From contig NZ_CP032229.1 in assembly GCF_004328625.1 (NCBI RefSeq), positions 4,092,001 to 4,156,000 of the forward strand: a stretch of DNA of 64,000 nucleotides, read 5' to 3'. The first letter of the stretch is position 1, and each line of letters begins with the position of its first letter. The translations under genes and the position numbers were made by a program. Of this stretch, positions 24,045 to 32,718 are shown piece after piece. The notes under the pieces were generated by a model. The model made no database searches and had not been told where the DNA came from. It was given only the letters and a program-made list of their open reading frames with translations. This stretch comes from Streptomyces seoulensis. GTDB lineage: Bacteria > Actinomycetota > Actinomycetes > Streptomycetales > Streptomycetaceae.

Positions 24045-25000
24045 GGGTCCTGATGATCGGAGCCAACGGGTACATCGGCCGCTTCGTCGCCGACCGTCTC
24101 CTCGCTGACCCCGCCGTGCAGCTCACCGCGCTCGGCCGGGGCGACGACGCCGACGTCCGCTTCGACCTCGCCACCGGCAGCCCCGGCGCGCTCACCCGGT
24201 TCCTGGACGCCGTGCACCCCGGCGTCGTCGTCAACTGCGCCGGTGCCACCCGGGGCGGCGCCCGCGACCTCACCCGGCACAACACCGTCGCCGTGGCCAC
24301 CGTCTGCGAGGCGCTGCGGCGCAGCGGCTGCGGGGCCCGGCTGGTGCAGATCGGCTGCGGCTCCGAGTACGGGCCGAGCCAGCCCGGCTCCTCCACCGCC
24401 GAGGACGCCGTACCCCGGCCGGGCGGCCCCTACGGGGTCAGCAAGCTCGCCGCGACCGAACTGGTCCTCGGCTCCGGGCTGGACGCCGTGGTGCTGCGCG
24501 TCTTCTCGCCCGCCGGACCCGGCACCCCGGCGGGGTCGCCGCTGGGGAGACTCGCGGAGGCCATGCGCCGGGCCATGCAGGCGGGCGACGGCGAACTCAA
24601 GCTCGCCGGGCTGGGCGTCCAGCGCGACTTCGTCGACGTACGCGACGTCGCCCGCGCGGTGCACGCCGCCTCGCTGTCCGCCGCGCAGGGCGTGATCAAC
24701 ATCGGCTCCGGCCGTGCCGTACGGCTGCGCGACGCGGCCACCGTCCTCGCCCGGGTCGCCGGGTACGGCGGCGCGCTCAACGAACTCGACGCCCCGCCCG
24801 GCCCGTTGCGCGGGCAGATCGGGCATCCGCGCGGCGACCTGGACCACGCGGTGCCGGTCGCCTACCCCTACCCGGACGGCTGCGGGAGCTGGCAGCAGGC
24901 CGACGTACGCACCGCGCGCGACCGGCTCGGCTGGCGGCCCCGGATCAATCTGGAGGAGTCCCTCGCGGACATCTGGATGGAGGCGGCATGCCGCATCTGA
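24041..25000 (+). CDS. NAD-dependent epimerase/dehydratase (sugar-nucleotide type)
   Basis: A 319-residue extended SDR. The N-terminal Rossmann motif is GANGYIGRF (residues 8-16). The active-site Tyr/Lys is in YGVSK (near 132), and a substrate-side RVFSPAGPGT follows. RDFVDVRDVARAVHAAS is the typical epimerase stretch. In context it probably makes or modifies a sugar nucleotide such as UDP-GalNAc from UDP-GlcNAc for the PelF-like enzyme; this is inference. Its end overlaps the next gene by 13 bases. Confidence 0.87.
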   Translation: MRVLMIGANGYIGRFVADRLLADPAVQLTALGRGDDADVRFDLATGSPGALTRFLDAVHPGVVVNCAGATRGGARDLTRHNTVAVATVCEALRRSGCGARLVQIGCGSEYGPSQPGSSTAEDAVPRPGGPYGVSKLAATELVLGSGLDAVVLRVFSPAGPGTPAGSPLGRLAEAMRRAMQAGDGELKLAGLGVQRDFVDVRDVARAVHAASLSAAQGVINIGSGRAVRLRDAATVLARVAGYGGALNELDAPPGPLRGQIGHPRGDLDHAVPVAYPYPDGCGSWQQADVRTARDRLGWRPRINLEESLADIWMEAACRI

Positions 25001-25728
25001 CCAGCGCGCCCGCCCTCACCGGCGTGCGCACCGCGATCGGCGTCCCCGACTACGCGCACCCGCTGACCGCGCCCACCCAGTGGGCCGAACTGGCGCGTCC
25101 CGGAACGCCGTTGGACTGGGTGGTGCTCAACGTCGCCGCCGGACCCGGCACCCGCCCCGACCCGCACTGCCTGGACGCGGCGGGCCGGCTCCGGGGCGGC
25201 GGGGTCCGCGTACTGGGCCACCTGGACCTCGCGCACGGGATGCGCCCCTTCTCCGACCTGGTCACCGACGCGCACCGCCACCTCGACTGGTACCGCGTCG
25301 ACGGCTTCCTGCTGGAACGCTGTCCCGGAGACCGGGCCCAACTGTCCGAGGTCCGGCGGGTGCTCACCACGCTCCGCGCGCTCGCCGGGGACACCCACCT
25401 CGTGCTCGGCCACGGGGAGCACCCCTGTCCGGGGTACGCGGAGAACGCCGACCAGCTGGTCACCTTCCGGGGCTCCTGGGCCGACTACCGCTGGTCGCAG
25501 GTGGCCGAGTGGACGGCCGACTACCCGGAGAGCCGCTTCTGCCACTTCGTGCACAGCGTGCCGCGCGGTCATCTGGAGGAGGCGCTGCGCATCGCGCGCT
25601 GGCAGGGCGCCGGGACGGTCTACCTCACCGACCGCACGGACCAGGGCGGCCGGGCCAACCCCTGGGAGACCATGCCCGGCCACTGGGACGAATTCGTCTC
25701 GCGGGTCGGAACGGGTGTCTCGGAATGA
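24988..25728 (+). CDS. Spherulation-specific family 4 (Spherulin-4/GH135-like) protein
   Basis: A 246-residue TIM-barrel-like protein of the Spherulin-4 family: GVRTAIGVPDYAHP at the start, WVVLNVAAGPGTRPD, then VRVLGHLDLAHG and WYRVDGFLLERC. In fungal Sph3 (GH135) this family cleaves a GalNAc-containing polymer. The usual DG(I/F)FxDE catalytic stretch reads DGFLLERC here, so the acidic pair is changed. No signal peptide is visible, so it should be cytoplasmic, unlike the secreted fungal enzymes. Its start overlaps the epimerase end. Confidence 0.8.
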   Translation: MPHLTSAPALTGVRTAIGVPDYAHPLTAPTQWAELARPGTPLDWVVLNVAAGPGTRPDPHCLDAAGRLRGGGVRVLGHLDLAHGMRPFSDLVTDAHRHLDWYRVDGFLLERCPGDRAQLSEVRRVLTTLRALAGDTHLVLGHGEHPCPGYAENADQLVTFRGSWADYRWSQVAEWTADYPESRFCHFVHSVPRGHLEEALRIARWQGAGTVYLTDRTDQGGRANPWETMPGHWDEFVSRVGTGVSE

Positions 25729-25792
25729 AGAAGGCCGTGGCAGTGTTACGGGAAGAACAACCCGTAGTGATCGACCGACCAACGGAGTCCCC

Positions 25793-26971
25793 GTGTCGCT
25801 GCCACCCCTGGTCGAGCCCGCTTCCGAGCTCACCGTAGACGAGGTCCGCCGGTACTCCCGCCACCTGATCATCCCGGACGTGGGGATGGAAGGGCAGAAG
25901 CGGCTGAAGAACGCCAAGGTGCTCTGTGTGGGCGCCGGCGGCCTGGGTTCACCCGCGCTGATGTACCTCGCGGCGGCCGGTGTCGGCACGCTCGGCATCG
26001 TGGAGTTCGACGAGGTCGACGAGTCCAACCTGCAGCGGCAGATCATCCACAGCCAGGCCGACATCGGCCGCTCCAAGGCCGAGTCCGCGCGGGACACGGT
26101 CAAGGGCATCAACCCGTACGTGGACGTGATCCTGCACGAGGAACGGCTCGAGGCCGAGAACGTGATGGAGATCTTCGGCCAGTACGACCTGATCGTCGAC
26201 GGCACGGACAACTTCGCCACGCGCTACCTGGTCAACGACGCGTGCGTGCTGCTGAACAAGCCCTACGTGTGGGGCTCGATCTACCGCTTCGACGGCCAGG
26301 CGTCCGTCTTCTGGTCCGAGCACGGCCCCTGCTACCGCTGCCTCTACCCGGAGCCCCCGCCGCCGGGCATGGTCCCCTCCTGCGCCGAGGGCGGCGTGCT
26401 CGGTGTGCTGTGCGCGTCGATCGGCTCGATCCAGGTCAACGAGGCGATCAAGCTGCTCGCGGGCATCGGTGACCCGCTGGTCGGCCGCCTGATGATCTAC
26501 GACGCCCTGGAGATGCAGTACCGCCAGGTCAAGGTCCGCAAGGACCCCGACTGCGCGGTGTGCGGCGAGAACCCCACGGTCACCGAGCTGATCGACTACG
26601 AGGCGTTCTGCGGCGTCGTCTCCGAGGAGGCCCAGCAGGCCGCCGCCGGCTCCACGATCACTCCCAAGCAGCTCAAGGAGTGGATCGACGACGGCGAGAA
26701 CATCGAGATCATCGACGTCCGCGAGCCGAACGAGTACGAGATCGTCTCCATCCCCGGCGCCAAGCTCATCCCCAAGAACGACTTCCTCATGGGCACCGCC
26801 CTGGAGTCCCTCCCGCACGACAAGCGCATCGTCCTGCACTGCAAGACGGGCGTCCGCAGCGCGGAGGTCCTCGCGGTCCTGAAGTCCGCGGGCTTCGCCG
26901 ACGCGGTCCACGTGGGCGGCGGCGTCATCGGCTGGGTCAACCAGATCGAACCGAACAAGCCGGTGTACTGA
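25793..26971 (+). CDS. moeZ: MoeZ: adenylyltransferase/sulfurtransferase
   Basis: A 392-residue E1-like enzyme that adenylates the C-terminus of ubiquitin-like sulfur carriers and transfers sulfur to them (MoaD, ThiS, CysO-like). It serves molybdopterin and other sulfur-containing metabolites. Residues 1-260: SRHLIIPDVG, nucleotide site GAGGLGSPA (near 46), zinc Cys pairs CYRCLYPEPPPPG and DCAVCGE. Residues 285-392: a rhodanese domain with active-site loop CKTGVRS (Cys about 349). GTG at 25793 has CGGAG six bases upstream. A terminator hairpin follows. Confidence 0.95.
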   Translation: MSLPPLVEPASELTVDEVRRYSRHLIIPDVGMEGQKRLKNAKVLCVGAGGLGSPALMYLAAAGVGTLGIVEFDEVDESNLQRQIIHSQADIGRSKAESARDTVKGINPYVDVILHEERLEAENVMEIFGQYDLIVDGTDNFATRYLVNDACVLLNKPYVWGSIYRFDGQASVFWSEHGPCYRCLYPEPPPPGMVPSCAEGGVLGVLCASIGSIQVNEAIKLLAGIGDPLVGRLMIYDALEMQYRQVKVRKDPDCAVCGENPTVTELIDYEAFCGVVSEEAQQAAAGSTITPKQLKEWIDDGENIEIIDVREPNEYEIVSIPGAKLIPKNDFLMGTALESLPHDKRIVLHCKTGVRSAEVLAVLKSAGFADAVHVGGGVIGWVNQIEPNKPVY

Positions 26972-26985
26972 GCCCTCCGGCCTTG

Positions 26986-27023
26986 AGGCCCACGGCCCCG
27001 GAACCACTCGGGGCCGTGGGCCT
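26986..27023. terminator. Terminator after moeZ
   Basis: A perfect 14-bp stem (26986-26999 with 27010-27023) and ten-base loop lies 14 bases past the moeZ stop. No T run follows. Confidence 0.8.
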
Positions 27024-27070
27024 TCGCCGTGTGTTGACCTTCGAGTTGGTCGAAGGCCAGTGATGGCGCG

Positions 27071-27163
27071 GTGCCGAAATCCGAACTCATGCCGATCGGG
27101 GGCTTCGCCGAGCGCAGCGGGCTGACGCCCAGCGCCCTGCGCTTCCACGCCGACTCCGGGCTG
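27071..27163 (+). pseudogene. MerR-family HTH fragment
   Basis: This reads MPKSELMPIGGFAERSG then LTPSALRFHADSGL, the first helix-turn-helix half of a MerR-family regulator. The match stops abruptly before the usual LLxPxRxxxxxYR continuation; beyond 27163 the same frame becomes non-homologous. Only about 31 residues of a gene that should be 120 or more remain. The next fragment starts in another frame at almost the same base, so this is a deletion or recombination junction. Confidence 0.6.
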
Positions 27164-27164
27164 C

Positions 27165-27503
27165 CTCGCCCACTATCTGGCCGACCTCCACGACGACCCC
27201 GCCCAGGCCCTGACCTGGGACATCCGGGCCCTGGACGCGGCCGACGCCCTCACCGAGCAGCGCGTCCAGGAGCACCACACGGACCTGCACGTCGCGGGCT
27301 TCCACCCCTCCCTCCACCTCAACCTCGCCGACAACTACCGACGCCTCGGCTCCTTCCAAGCGGCCACGGAGCACATCGACGCGGCCCGCGCACACGCCCC
27401 GAACCTCCCCGCCACTCCGTACGGCGCCCTCATCCGCGGAGCCGTCCAGGGCGTCGCCGACGCCATCACGGCCCGGGACCGCACCCGGCGGCCCTCGGCA
27501 TGA
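27165..27503 (+). pseudogene. 3' fragment of a TPR-type protein gene
   Basis: In a different frame from the MerR fragment, about 112 codons read AHYLADLHDDPAQALTWDIR, then FHPSLHLNLADNYRRLGSF and AATEHIDAARAHAPNLP, ending at TGA 27501. This is the C-terminal half of a tetratricopeptide-repeat protein of a kind common in streptomycetes. No start codon or N-terminal part exists in this frame. The sequence itself is undamaged, so the loss of its 5' part is likely recent. Confidence 0.6.
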
Positions 27504-27597
27504 GCGGCCGGACGCGGGGCCGGGCCGGGGCCCGCTGGGCAGGCGTCCGTTTGCGTCCGACCGGGGATGGGCAGCCCTGGACCCGGACTGTCGGGGG

Positions 27598-28122
27598 ATG
27601 GGGGGCTTCGCGGTGGACGGTGAGGGTGCGTCGGTTGTCATTTCGGTGGCCGCTGTGGTCATCAGTGTGCTGTCGCTCTATGTGGCCCGGCTGAAGGACC
27701 GCAGGGACGCGCTGCTCAAGCTGCACGAGTCGCTGATCACTCCGGAACTGCAGCACGGCAGGCGGGCGGTGTTCCTGATGCAGGAGCGGGGGGTGGGGGT
27801 GGAGGAGCTGAGCGGGGAGGAGTACGCCGTCATCAACCGGGCGCTCGCGGCCTTCGACGTCGTCGGCCTCTACTGCCACAAGGGGTACGTGAACGAGAAG
27901 GACGTCCTCGAACTGTGGGCGGTGCCGCTGGTCCGGCTGAAGTACGCCGGCGCGGTGTTCCTGGCGTACCGGGACGGGCAGACGGCGGGGCTCCCCATCT
28001 GGCCGCGCTTCCGGAGCCTGGCCGATCGCGCGGAGGCGTATCTGCGGGCGCGCGGTGTCGACGTCGCCCCGCTGACCGGGCCCGTGCCGGGTGTGCCGGA
28101 GAGCCGTACCGAGCCGTCGTAG
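27598..28122 (+). CDS. Membrane-anchored hypothetical protein (DUF4760-like)
   Basis: 174 residues. One N-terminal membrane helix (VVISVAAVVISVLSLYVA, about 13-30) is followed at once by a basic cytoplasmic region and an all-helical soluble domain: LHESLITPELQHGRRAVFLM, then YAVINRALAAFDVVGLYCHKGYV. This layout resembles DUF4760-type proteins, which are of unknown function. It converges with the TAP-family gene, seven bases apart. Confidence 0.6.
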   Translation: MGGFAVDGEGASVVISVAAVVISVLSLYVARLKDRRDALLKLHESLITPELQHGRRAVFLMQERGVGVEELSGEEYAVINRALAAFDVVGLYCHKGYVNEKDVLELWAVPLVRLKYAGAVFLAYRDGQTAGLPIWPRFRSLADRAEAYLRARGVDVAPLTGPVPGVPESRTEPS

Positions 28123-28129
28123 GCGGTCG

Positions 28130-29671
28130 TCAGCCGCAGACGGTGTTCGGCTCCGGGGTCTTGCCGGTCAGGAGGTAGTCGTTGACCGCCTTCTGGACGC
28201 ACTTGTTCTTGCTGTCGTACGCGCCGTGTCCCTGGCCCTTGTAGGTGAGTTCGACGGCGACGCCCTTGCCGAGGGCGTCGACCATGGCGCGGGCGCCCTC
28301 GTAGGGGGTCGCGGGGTCGCCGGTGTTGCCGACGACGAGGATGGGGGCGGCGCCGGGGGCGTGCACGTCGGGGTGGTCGGCGGCGCCGGGGACGGCCCAG
28401 TCGGTGCAGCCGGCCATGCCCCAGGCGAGGTAGTCGCCGAAGACGGGGGAGGCCCCCCGGAAGTCGGGCAGCTTGGACTGGATGTAGGCCGCGGAGTAAC
28501 GGGGCTTCTCGTCCGAGCAGTTGATGGCGAGGTTGGCCGGGGTGATGTTGCTGTAGTCGCCGTTCTCCGACCGCCCGTTCATCGAGTCGGACAGCAGCAT
28601 CAGCACCCTGCCGTCCCCGTCGTACGCCTGCTCCAGACCCTCGGTGAGGTACTCCCAGAAGTCCTTGGAGTACAGCGACTGCGCGATGCCGTTGGTCGCC
28701 GCGGTCTGGGTCAACTGGCGGGGATAGATACCGGGGATGGGCTTCTTCTCCAGGTCCTTCAGCAGCTTGGCGATACGGTTCTTCACGTCGTCCGGGGTGT
28801 CCCCGACCGGGCAGTCCTCGACCTTGGACGTGCAGTCCTCGGCGAAGTTGTCCAGCGCGAGCTGGAACCCGCGCGCCTGGCTGAGGGCGCCCTCCTCCGG
28901 CGTCTGGGTGGGGTCCACCACCGCGTCGAACACGGCCCGCCCCACGTGCTTGGGGAACAAGTGCGCGTACACACCGCCGAGTTCGGTCCCGTACGAGATG
29001 CCGAAGTAGTGCAGCTTGGAGTCGCCCAGCACCTGCCGCATCAGGTCCATGTCGCGGGCCGCGTCCGTGGTACGCACATGGGGCAGGATCTTCGGGGACC
29101 GCTGCTCGCACGCGTTGTTGAACTTCTCGGTGCGGGCGATGAGTTGCTTCTGCTCGGCGGTGTTCTCCGGCGTCGCGTCCTGCTGGAAGAACGTGTCCAG
29201 CTGGGAGTCGCTCTCGCACAGCACCGGCGCGCTGCGCCCGACCCCGCGCGGGTCGAAGCTGACCAGGTCGTACCGGGTGCGCAGGGCCGCGTAGTCCTCG
29301 GCGAACGCGGGCAGCGTGGTGACACCGCTGCCGCCGGGCCCGCCGAAGTTGAACACCAGCGAGCCGATCCGGTCCTTCGCCGGGCCGTCCGCCTTGGCGC
29401 GGATCAGCGCGATGCCGATGGTGTCGCCCTTGGGCTTGGCCCAGTCCAGGGGCGCCAGCATGGTGGAGCACTGCCACTTCGCGCCGCCGGGCAGCGGCGA
29501 CGGTGCCGGGCCGCCGCCCTCCGGCGCGGAGGGGGCGGGGCAGTCCTTCCACTGAAGCTTCTGCTTCGTCAGATCCCCGTGCCCCGAACCGCCGCAGCCG
29601 GCCAGCAGGGCGGCCATCAGCACGGCACTGGTCGTCAGGGCGGCGGCGCGCGGCCGGGAAGGGTTCGGCAT
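28130..29671 (-). CDS. Secreted tripeptidyl-aminopeptidase-type lipoprotein hydrolase
   Basis: A 513-residue alpha/beta hydrolase. The signal peptide ends in a lipobox LLAGC (Cys about 26), so it is anchored outside the cell. The oxyanion hole is FNFGGPGGSG (near 110), nucleophile elbow GISYGTELGG (near 227), and the C-terminal TAP-like domain carries LVVGNTGDPATPYEGA and a final GQGHGAYDSKNKC. Streptomyces Tap enzymes release tripeptides from protein N-termini; this is the closest functional match. ATG at 29671 has GAGGA nine bases upstream; an upstream GTG would spoil the signal peptide. Confidence 0.88.
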   Translation of the reverse strand: MPNPSRPRAAALTTSAVLMAALLAGCGGSGHGDLTKQKLQWKDCPAPSAPEGGGPAPSPLPGGAKWQCSTMLAPLDWAKPKGDTIGIALIRAKADGPAKDRIGSLVFNFGGPGGSGVTTLPAFAEDYAALRTRYDLVSFDPRGVGRSAPVLCESDSQLDTFFQQDATPENTAEQKQLIARTEKFNNACEQRSPKILPHVRTTDAARDMDLMRQVLGDSKLHYFGISYGTELGGVYAHLFPKHVGRAVFDAVVDPTQTPEEGALSQARGFQLALDNFAEDCTSKVEDCPVGDTPDDVKNRIAKLLKDLEKKPIPGIYPRQLTQTAATNGIAQSLYSKDFWEYLTEGLEQAYDGDGRVLMLLSDSMNGRSENGDYSNITPANLAINCSDEKPRYSAAYIQSKLPDFRGASPVFGDYLAWGMAGCTDWAVPGAADHPDVHAPGAAPILVVGNTGDPATPYEGARAMVDALGKGVAVELTYKGQGHGAYDSKNKCVQKAVNDYLLTGKTPEPNTVCG

Positions 29672-29765
29672 ACAGCCATCCTCACGGCGCGCCCGCCACT
29701 CCGCGCGGGGCACGGGCCGTAAGGAGTAAGGGGGCACCGGCCCCGGAGGGGCGGACCGGCGTGCC

Positions 29766-32534
29766 CTACAGGGCTCCCTTGCGGGTCAGGTGGTTGAACG
29801 CCAGCCACCCCGGCAGCACCGGCAGCCACAGCGTCAGCAACCGGAACAGCAGCACCGCCGGAGCCGCCACCTCCTTGGGCAGCCCGACCGCGATCAGACC
29901 CACGGTCAGCGTCGCCTCCACCGCCCCGACCCCGCCCGGCGTCGGCGCGGCCGAGCCGAGCGCGTTGCCCGCGAGGAAGACCACCGCGACGCTGGCGATG
30001 CTGAGGTGCACCGACTCGTCGCCGAACGCCCGGATCGACGCGTCCAGGCACATCACGAAGCACCCGGTGAGCAGCAGCATGCCGCCGATTCCGGTGACCA
30101 GCTTCTGCGGCCGCTGGAGCACGTCCAGCATGCGCGGCACCACCCCGGCGAACAGCGACCGTACGCGCGTGACGACGAACTTCCGCAGCAGCGGCACCGA
30201 GGTCACCACCAGCACCAGCACCGCGACCGTCAGCAGACCTGCGATGACCGTCCGGGACGGCGACAGCGACGGTGTCTTCTCGGTGCCGGTGAGATAGCCG
30301 AAGGACAGCAGCATCAGGATGTGGCAGCCCAGACCGAACAGCTGGGAGGCGCCCACACTCGCCACCGCGAGCCCCGGCCGCACCCCCTGCCGCTGGAGGA
30401 ACCGCGTGTTCAGCGCGACACCGCCGACCGCCGCCGGAGCGACGATCTTCACGAAGGACCCGGCGACCTGCGCCGCCACCGTCCGCACGAACGGCACCCG
30501 CTCCGGCACGAACCCGAGCAGCGCCATCGCGGCGGCCACGTAACTGAGCGCGGAGAACGCCACGGCGGCCGCCACCCAGCCCCACTGGGCCTGCGCGAAC
30601 AGCTTGCCGAACTCGATGTGGGTGAGCTGGGTGAGCAGGAAGTACCCGCCGATCGCACCCGCGATGAAGCTGATCAGGGTGCGCGGCCGGATGCGCTCCA
30701 GCCGGGCCGGCTCCACCGGCGCCTGCGGCCTGATCCGGAGCACCTGATGCCGAATCTGGGTGAGCAGGTCCTCCTCGCGGGCCTCGTCGATCGCCTCGTC
30801 GATGGCCCGCTTCTCCGCCCGCTGCTCGGCGCGGACGGTCTTCTTGTCGGGCTTCTCCGGCAGGGCCGCGCCCTCCTCGGAGGCCGCCTCCAGCCGGGCC
30901 TGCTTGGCCAGCCGGGACGACTCCAGCACCGCCTCCCGCTCCCGCTCCGCGCGCTCACGGTTCAGCTTGCGCAGGGTGGCGCGGGTGGAGCGGGTCAGCG
31001 CGATGGGCTGGAGCATCGGCAGGCAGTCGGCCACCGCGTCCGGGCCGAGTACGGCGACCGCCGTGGCCACGGCCCGCTCGGCGCCGACCCTGAGGCCGAG
31101 CGTGGTGAGCATCTGGGCCACGTCCATGCGCAGCAGCAGATCGCCCGCCGCGATCTCCCCGCCGCGCAGCTCGGCGAGGATCACCTTGCCGGAACGGTCC
31201 ACCAGTACGGCGTCGCCCGCGAGCCTGCGGTGCGCGATGCGCCGGGACTGCAGCGCGCGCACCTGGTGCCAGATCTTGTGCAGCAGCTCGTCGGTGATCT
31301 CGTCGTCGGCCAGCGAGTCCAGCGTGCGGCCGCCGGTGTGCTCGTAGACGAGCATGACCGCGTCGGGGCCCAGCTCGGAGGTGGCGATCAGCTTGGGGGC
31401 GTTGGCACCGGCCGCGATGGCCGCGTACGCGAGGAGCGCCTCCTGCTCCAGGGCCTGTCTGAGGGACTGGAGGCTGGAGCGGGTGGCGAAGCCGCGCAGG
31501 GTGAGGTTGCGCCAGGCCCGGTAGAAGAAGCCCTGGGCCTGCTGCTCCCGGTCGACGACGGTCACGTCCAGCGGCGGGCCGTCCTCCAGGGTGACGAAGT
31601 AGCGCCGCCCCCGGTCGCCGTTCTCCGCCTCCGGGCCCTCCTCGCGGACCGCGCTGACCGGGTGGAAGCCGACGTGGCGCAGGCCCGCCATCAGGGTGCG
31701 GCCGGTGGGGCGGACGTTGGGGGAGCCGACGGCGTAGAGGGTGCCGTAGGCGATGGTCCAGCCGATGAGCACGGTCAGGATGATGGCGAACGGCGTGGTG
31801 TAGCCGGTGACCAGCATGGAGAACGCGTCCAGCAGCAGCACGATCCACAACACCGCGCGCCAGCGGGGTCTGCGGGACATGCCGACGGCCGTCATATAGG
31901 CGATGACGGGCGCGAGATAGCCGTGCACCGGGTCGGTCAGCGCGTGGATGTCGCCGGGCGCCGGCTGGGTGAGCGCCTCCTGGATGGAGTGGGGGGCGGC
32001 GCGGGCGACCCAGAGGTCCGTGGCGAGGGTGACGCCGTGTGCGAGGACGGCGGCGAGCACCCCGTCCGCGATCCGCAGCCCGTCGCGTTTGATCAGCCGC
32101 TCGATGGCGAAGGCCACCGGCACCAGCAGGATGGCGATGCTGGACGCCAGCCCCGCGATCTTGATCAGCAGGTCGGGCGCCTGGCCGGTGCCCTTGTTGA
32201 TGTCCTGTTCGAGCCCCGAGGTGGTGCCGTGCGCGAACGCGGCGATGGCGAGCAGCAGGGCGATCGCCAGCACGCCCACCAGGAGCCGCATGAGGTCGGA
32301 GGGGCGGTGCACGCGCGCGGGGAGCAGCGGTTCGTCGCCCTCGACCTCCTCCAGGATGTCGTCTGAGGGGCGCCTGGGGGCGTACGCCCGCGCGGGGACG
32401 CCCGTCTCGCCGCCCTCACGCGCGCGTGGACCCGCGTCCGGGGAGGGGCCGTCGGTGGCTTCGCGGGAGGCGTCGGGGCGCGCGGACGCGCCGGAGGTGC
32501 CCTCCGCGTCGTCGTGCACACCCTGCTTGTTCAT
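29766..32534 (-). CDS. Membrane protein fusing a kinase-like domain and an LPG-synthase (MprF-like) flippase domain
   Basis: 922 residues in three parts. About 1-80 is acidic and disordered. About 80-290 has six or more membrane helices. About 310-540 is a protein-kinase-like cytoplasmic domain, and about 640-922 is a UPF0104/LPG_synthase_TM region with eight or so helices (VGGVALNTRFLQRQGVRPG, GSAAPTPGGVGAVEATLTVGL). The kinase-like part has HRRLAGDAVLVD where HRDLxxxN is expected and AELRGGE where DFG is expected, so it is probably inactive as a phosphotransferase. MprF domains flip aminoacylated lipids; the lysyltransferase domain is absent here. Confidence 0.8.
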   Translation of the reverse strand: MNKQGVHDDAEGTSGASARPDASREATDGPSPDAGPRAREGGETGVPARAYAPRRPSDDILEEVEGDEPLLPARVHRPSDLMRLLVGVLAIALLLAIAAFAHGTTSGLEQDINKGTGQAPDLLIKIAGLASSIAILLVPVAFAIERLIKRDGLRIADGVLAAVLAHGVTLATDLWVARAAPHSIQEALTQPAPGDIHALTDPVHGYLAPVIAYMTAVGMSRRPRWRAVLWIVLLLDAFSMLVTGYTTPFAIILTVLIGWTIAYGTLYAVGSPNVRPTGRTLMAGLRHVGFHPVSAVREEGPEAENGDRGRRYFVTLEDGPPLDVTVVDREQQAQGFFYRAWRNLTLRGFATRSSLQSLRQALEQEALLAYAAIAAGANAPKLIATSELGPDAVMLVYEHTGGRTLDSLADDEITDELLHKIWHQVRALQSRRIAHRRLAGDAVLVDRSGKVILAELRGGEIAAGDLLLRMDVAQMLTTLGLRVGAERAVATAVAVLGPDAVADCLPMLQPIALTRSTRATLRKLNRERAEREREAVLESSRLAKQARLEAASEEGAALPEKPDKKTVRAEQRAEKRAIDEAIDEAREEDLLTQIRHQVLRIRPQAPVEPARLERIRPRTLISFIAGAIGGYFLLTQLTHIEFGKLFAQAQWGWVAAAVAFSALSYVAAAMALLGFVPERVPFVRTVAAQVAGSFVKIVAPAAVGGVALNTRFLQRQGVRPGLAVASVGASQLFGLGCHILMLLSFGYLTGTEKTPSLSPSRTVIAGLLTVAVLVLVVTSVPLLRKFVVTRVRSLFAGVVPRMLDVLQRPQKLVTGIGGMLLLTGCFVMCLDASIRAFGDESVHLSIASVAVVFLAGNALGSAAPTPGGVGAVEATLTVGLIAVGLPKEVAAPAVLLFRLLTLWLPVLPGWLAFNHLTRKGAL

Positions 32535-32718
32535 CGTCTCTTCTTGGTCTCGTATCACCAGTCACCGCCCGCACGATGGTGGCACGACTGAGGGGCGCGA
32601 GGGGGCATCAGGGTGCGGATGGGGGTGCGAAAAGTGCGTTTGGGCGGAGTGCGGGCCCGTCCGGACACCCCTGGCCGGCCTCGTCCCATTGTCGTAGGCG
32701 TACGGCAGGATGGGGTGG

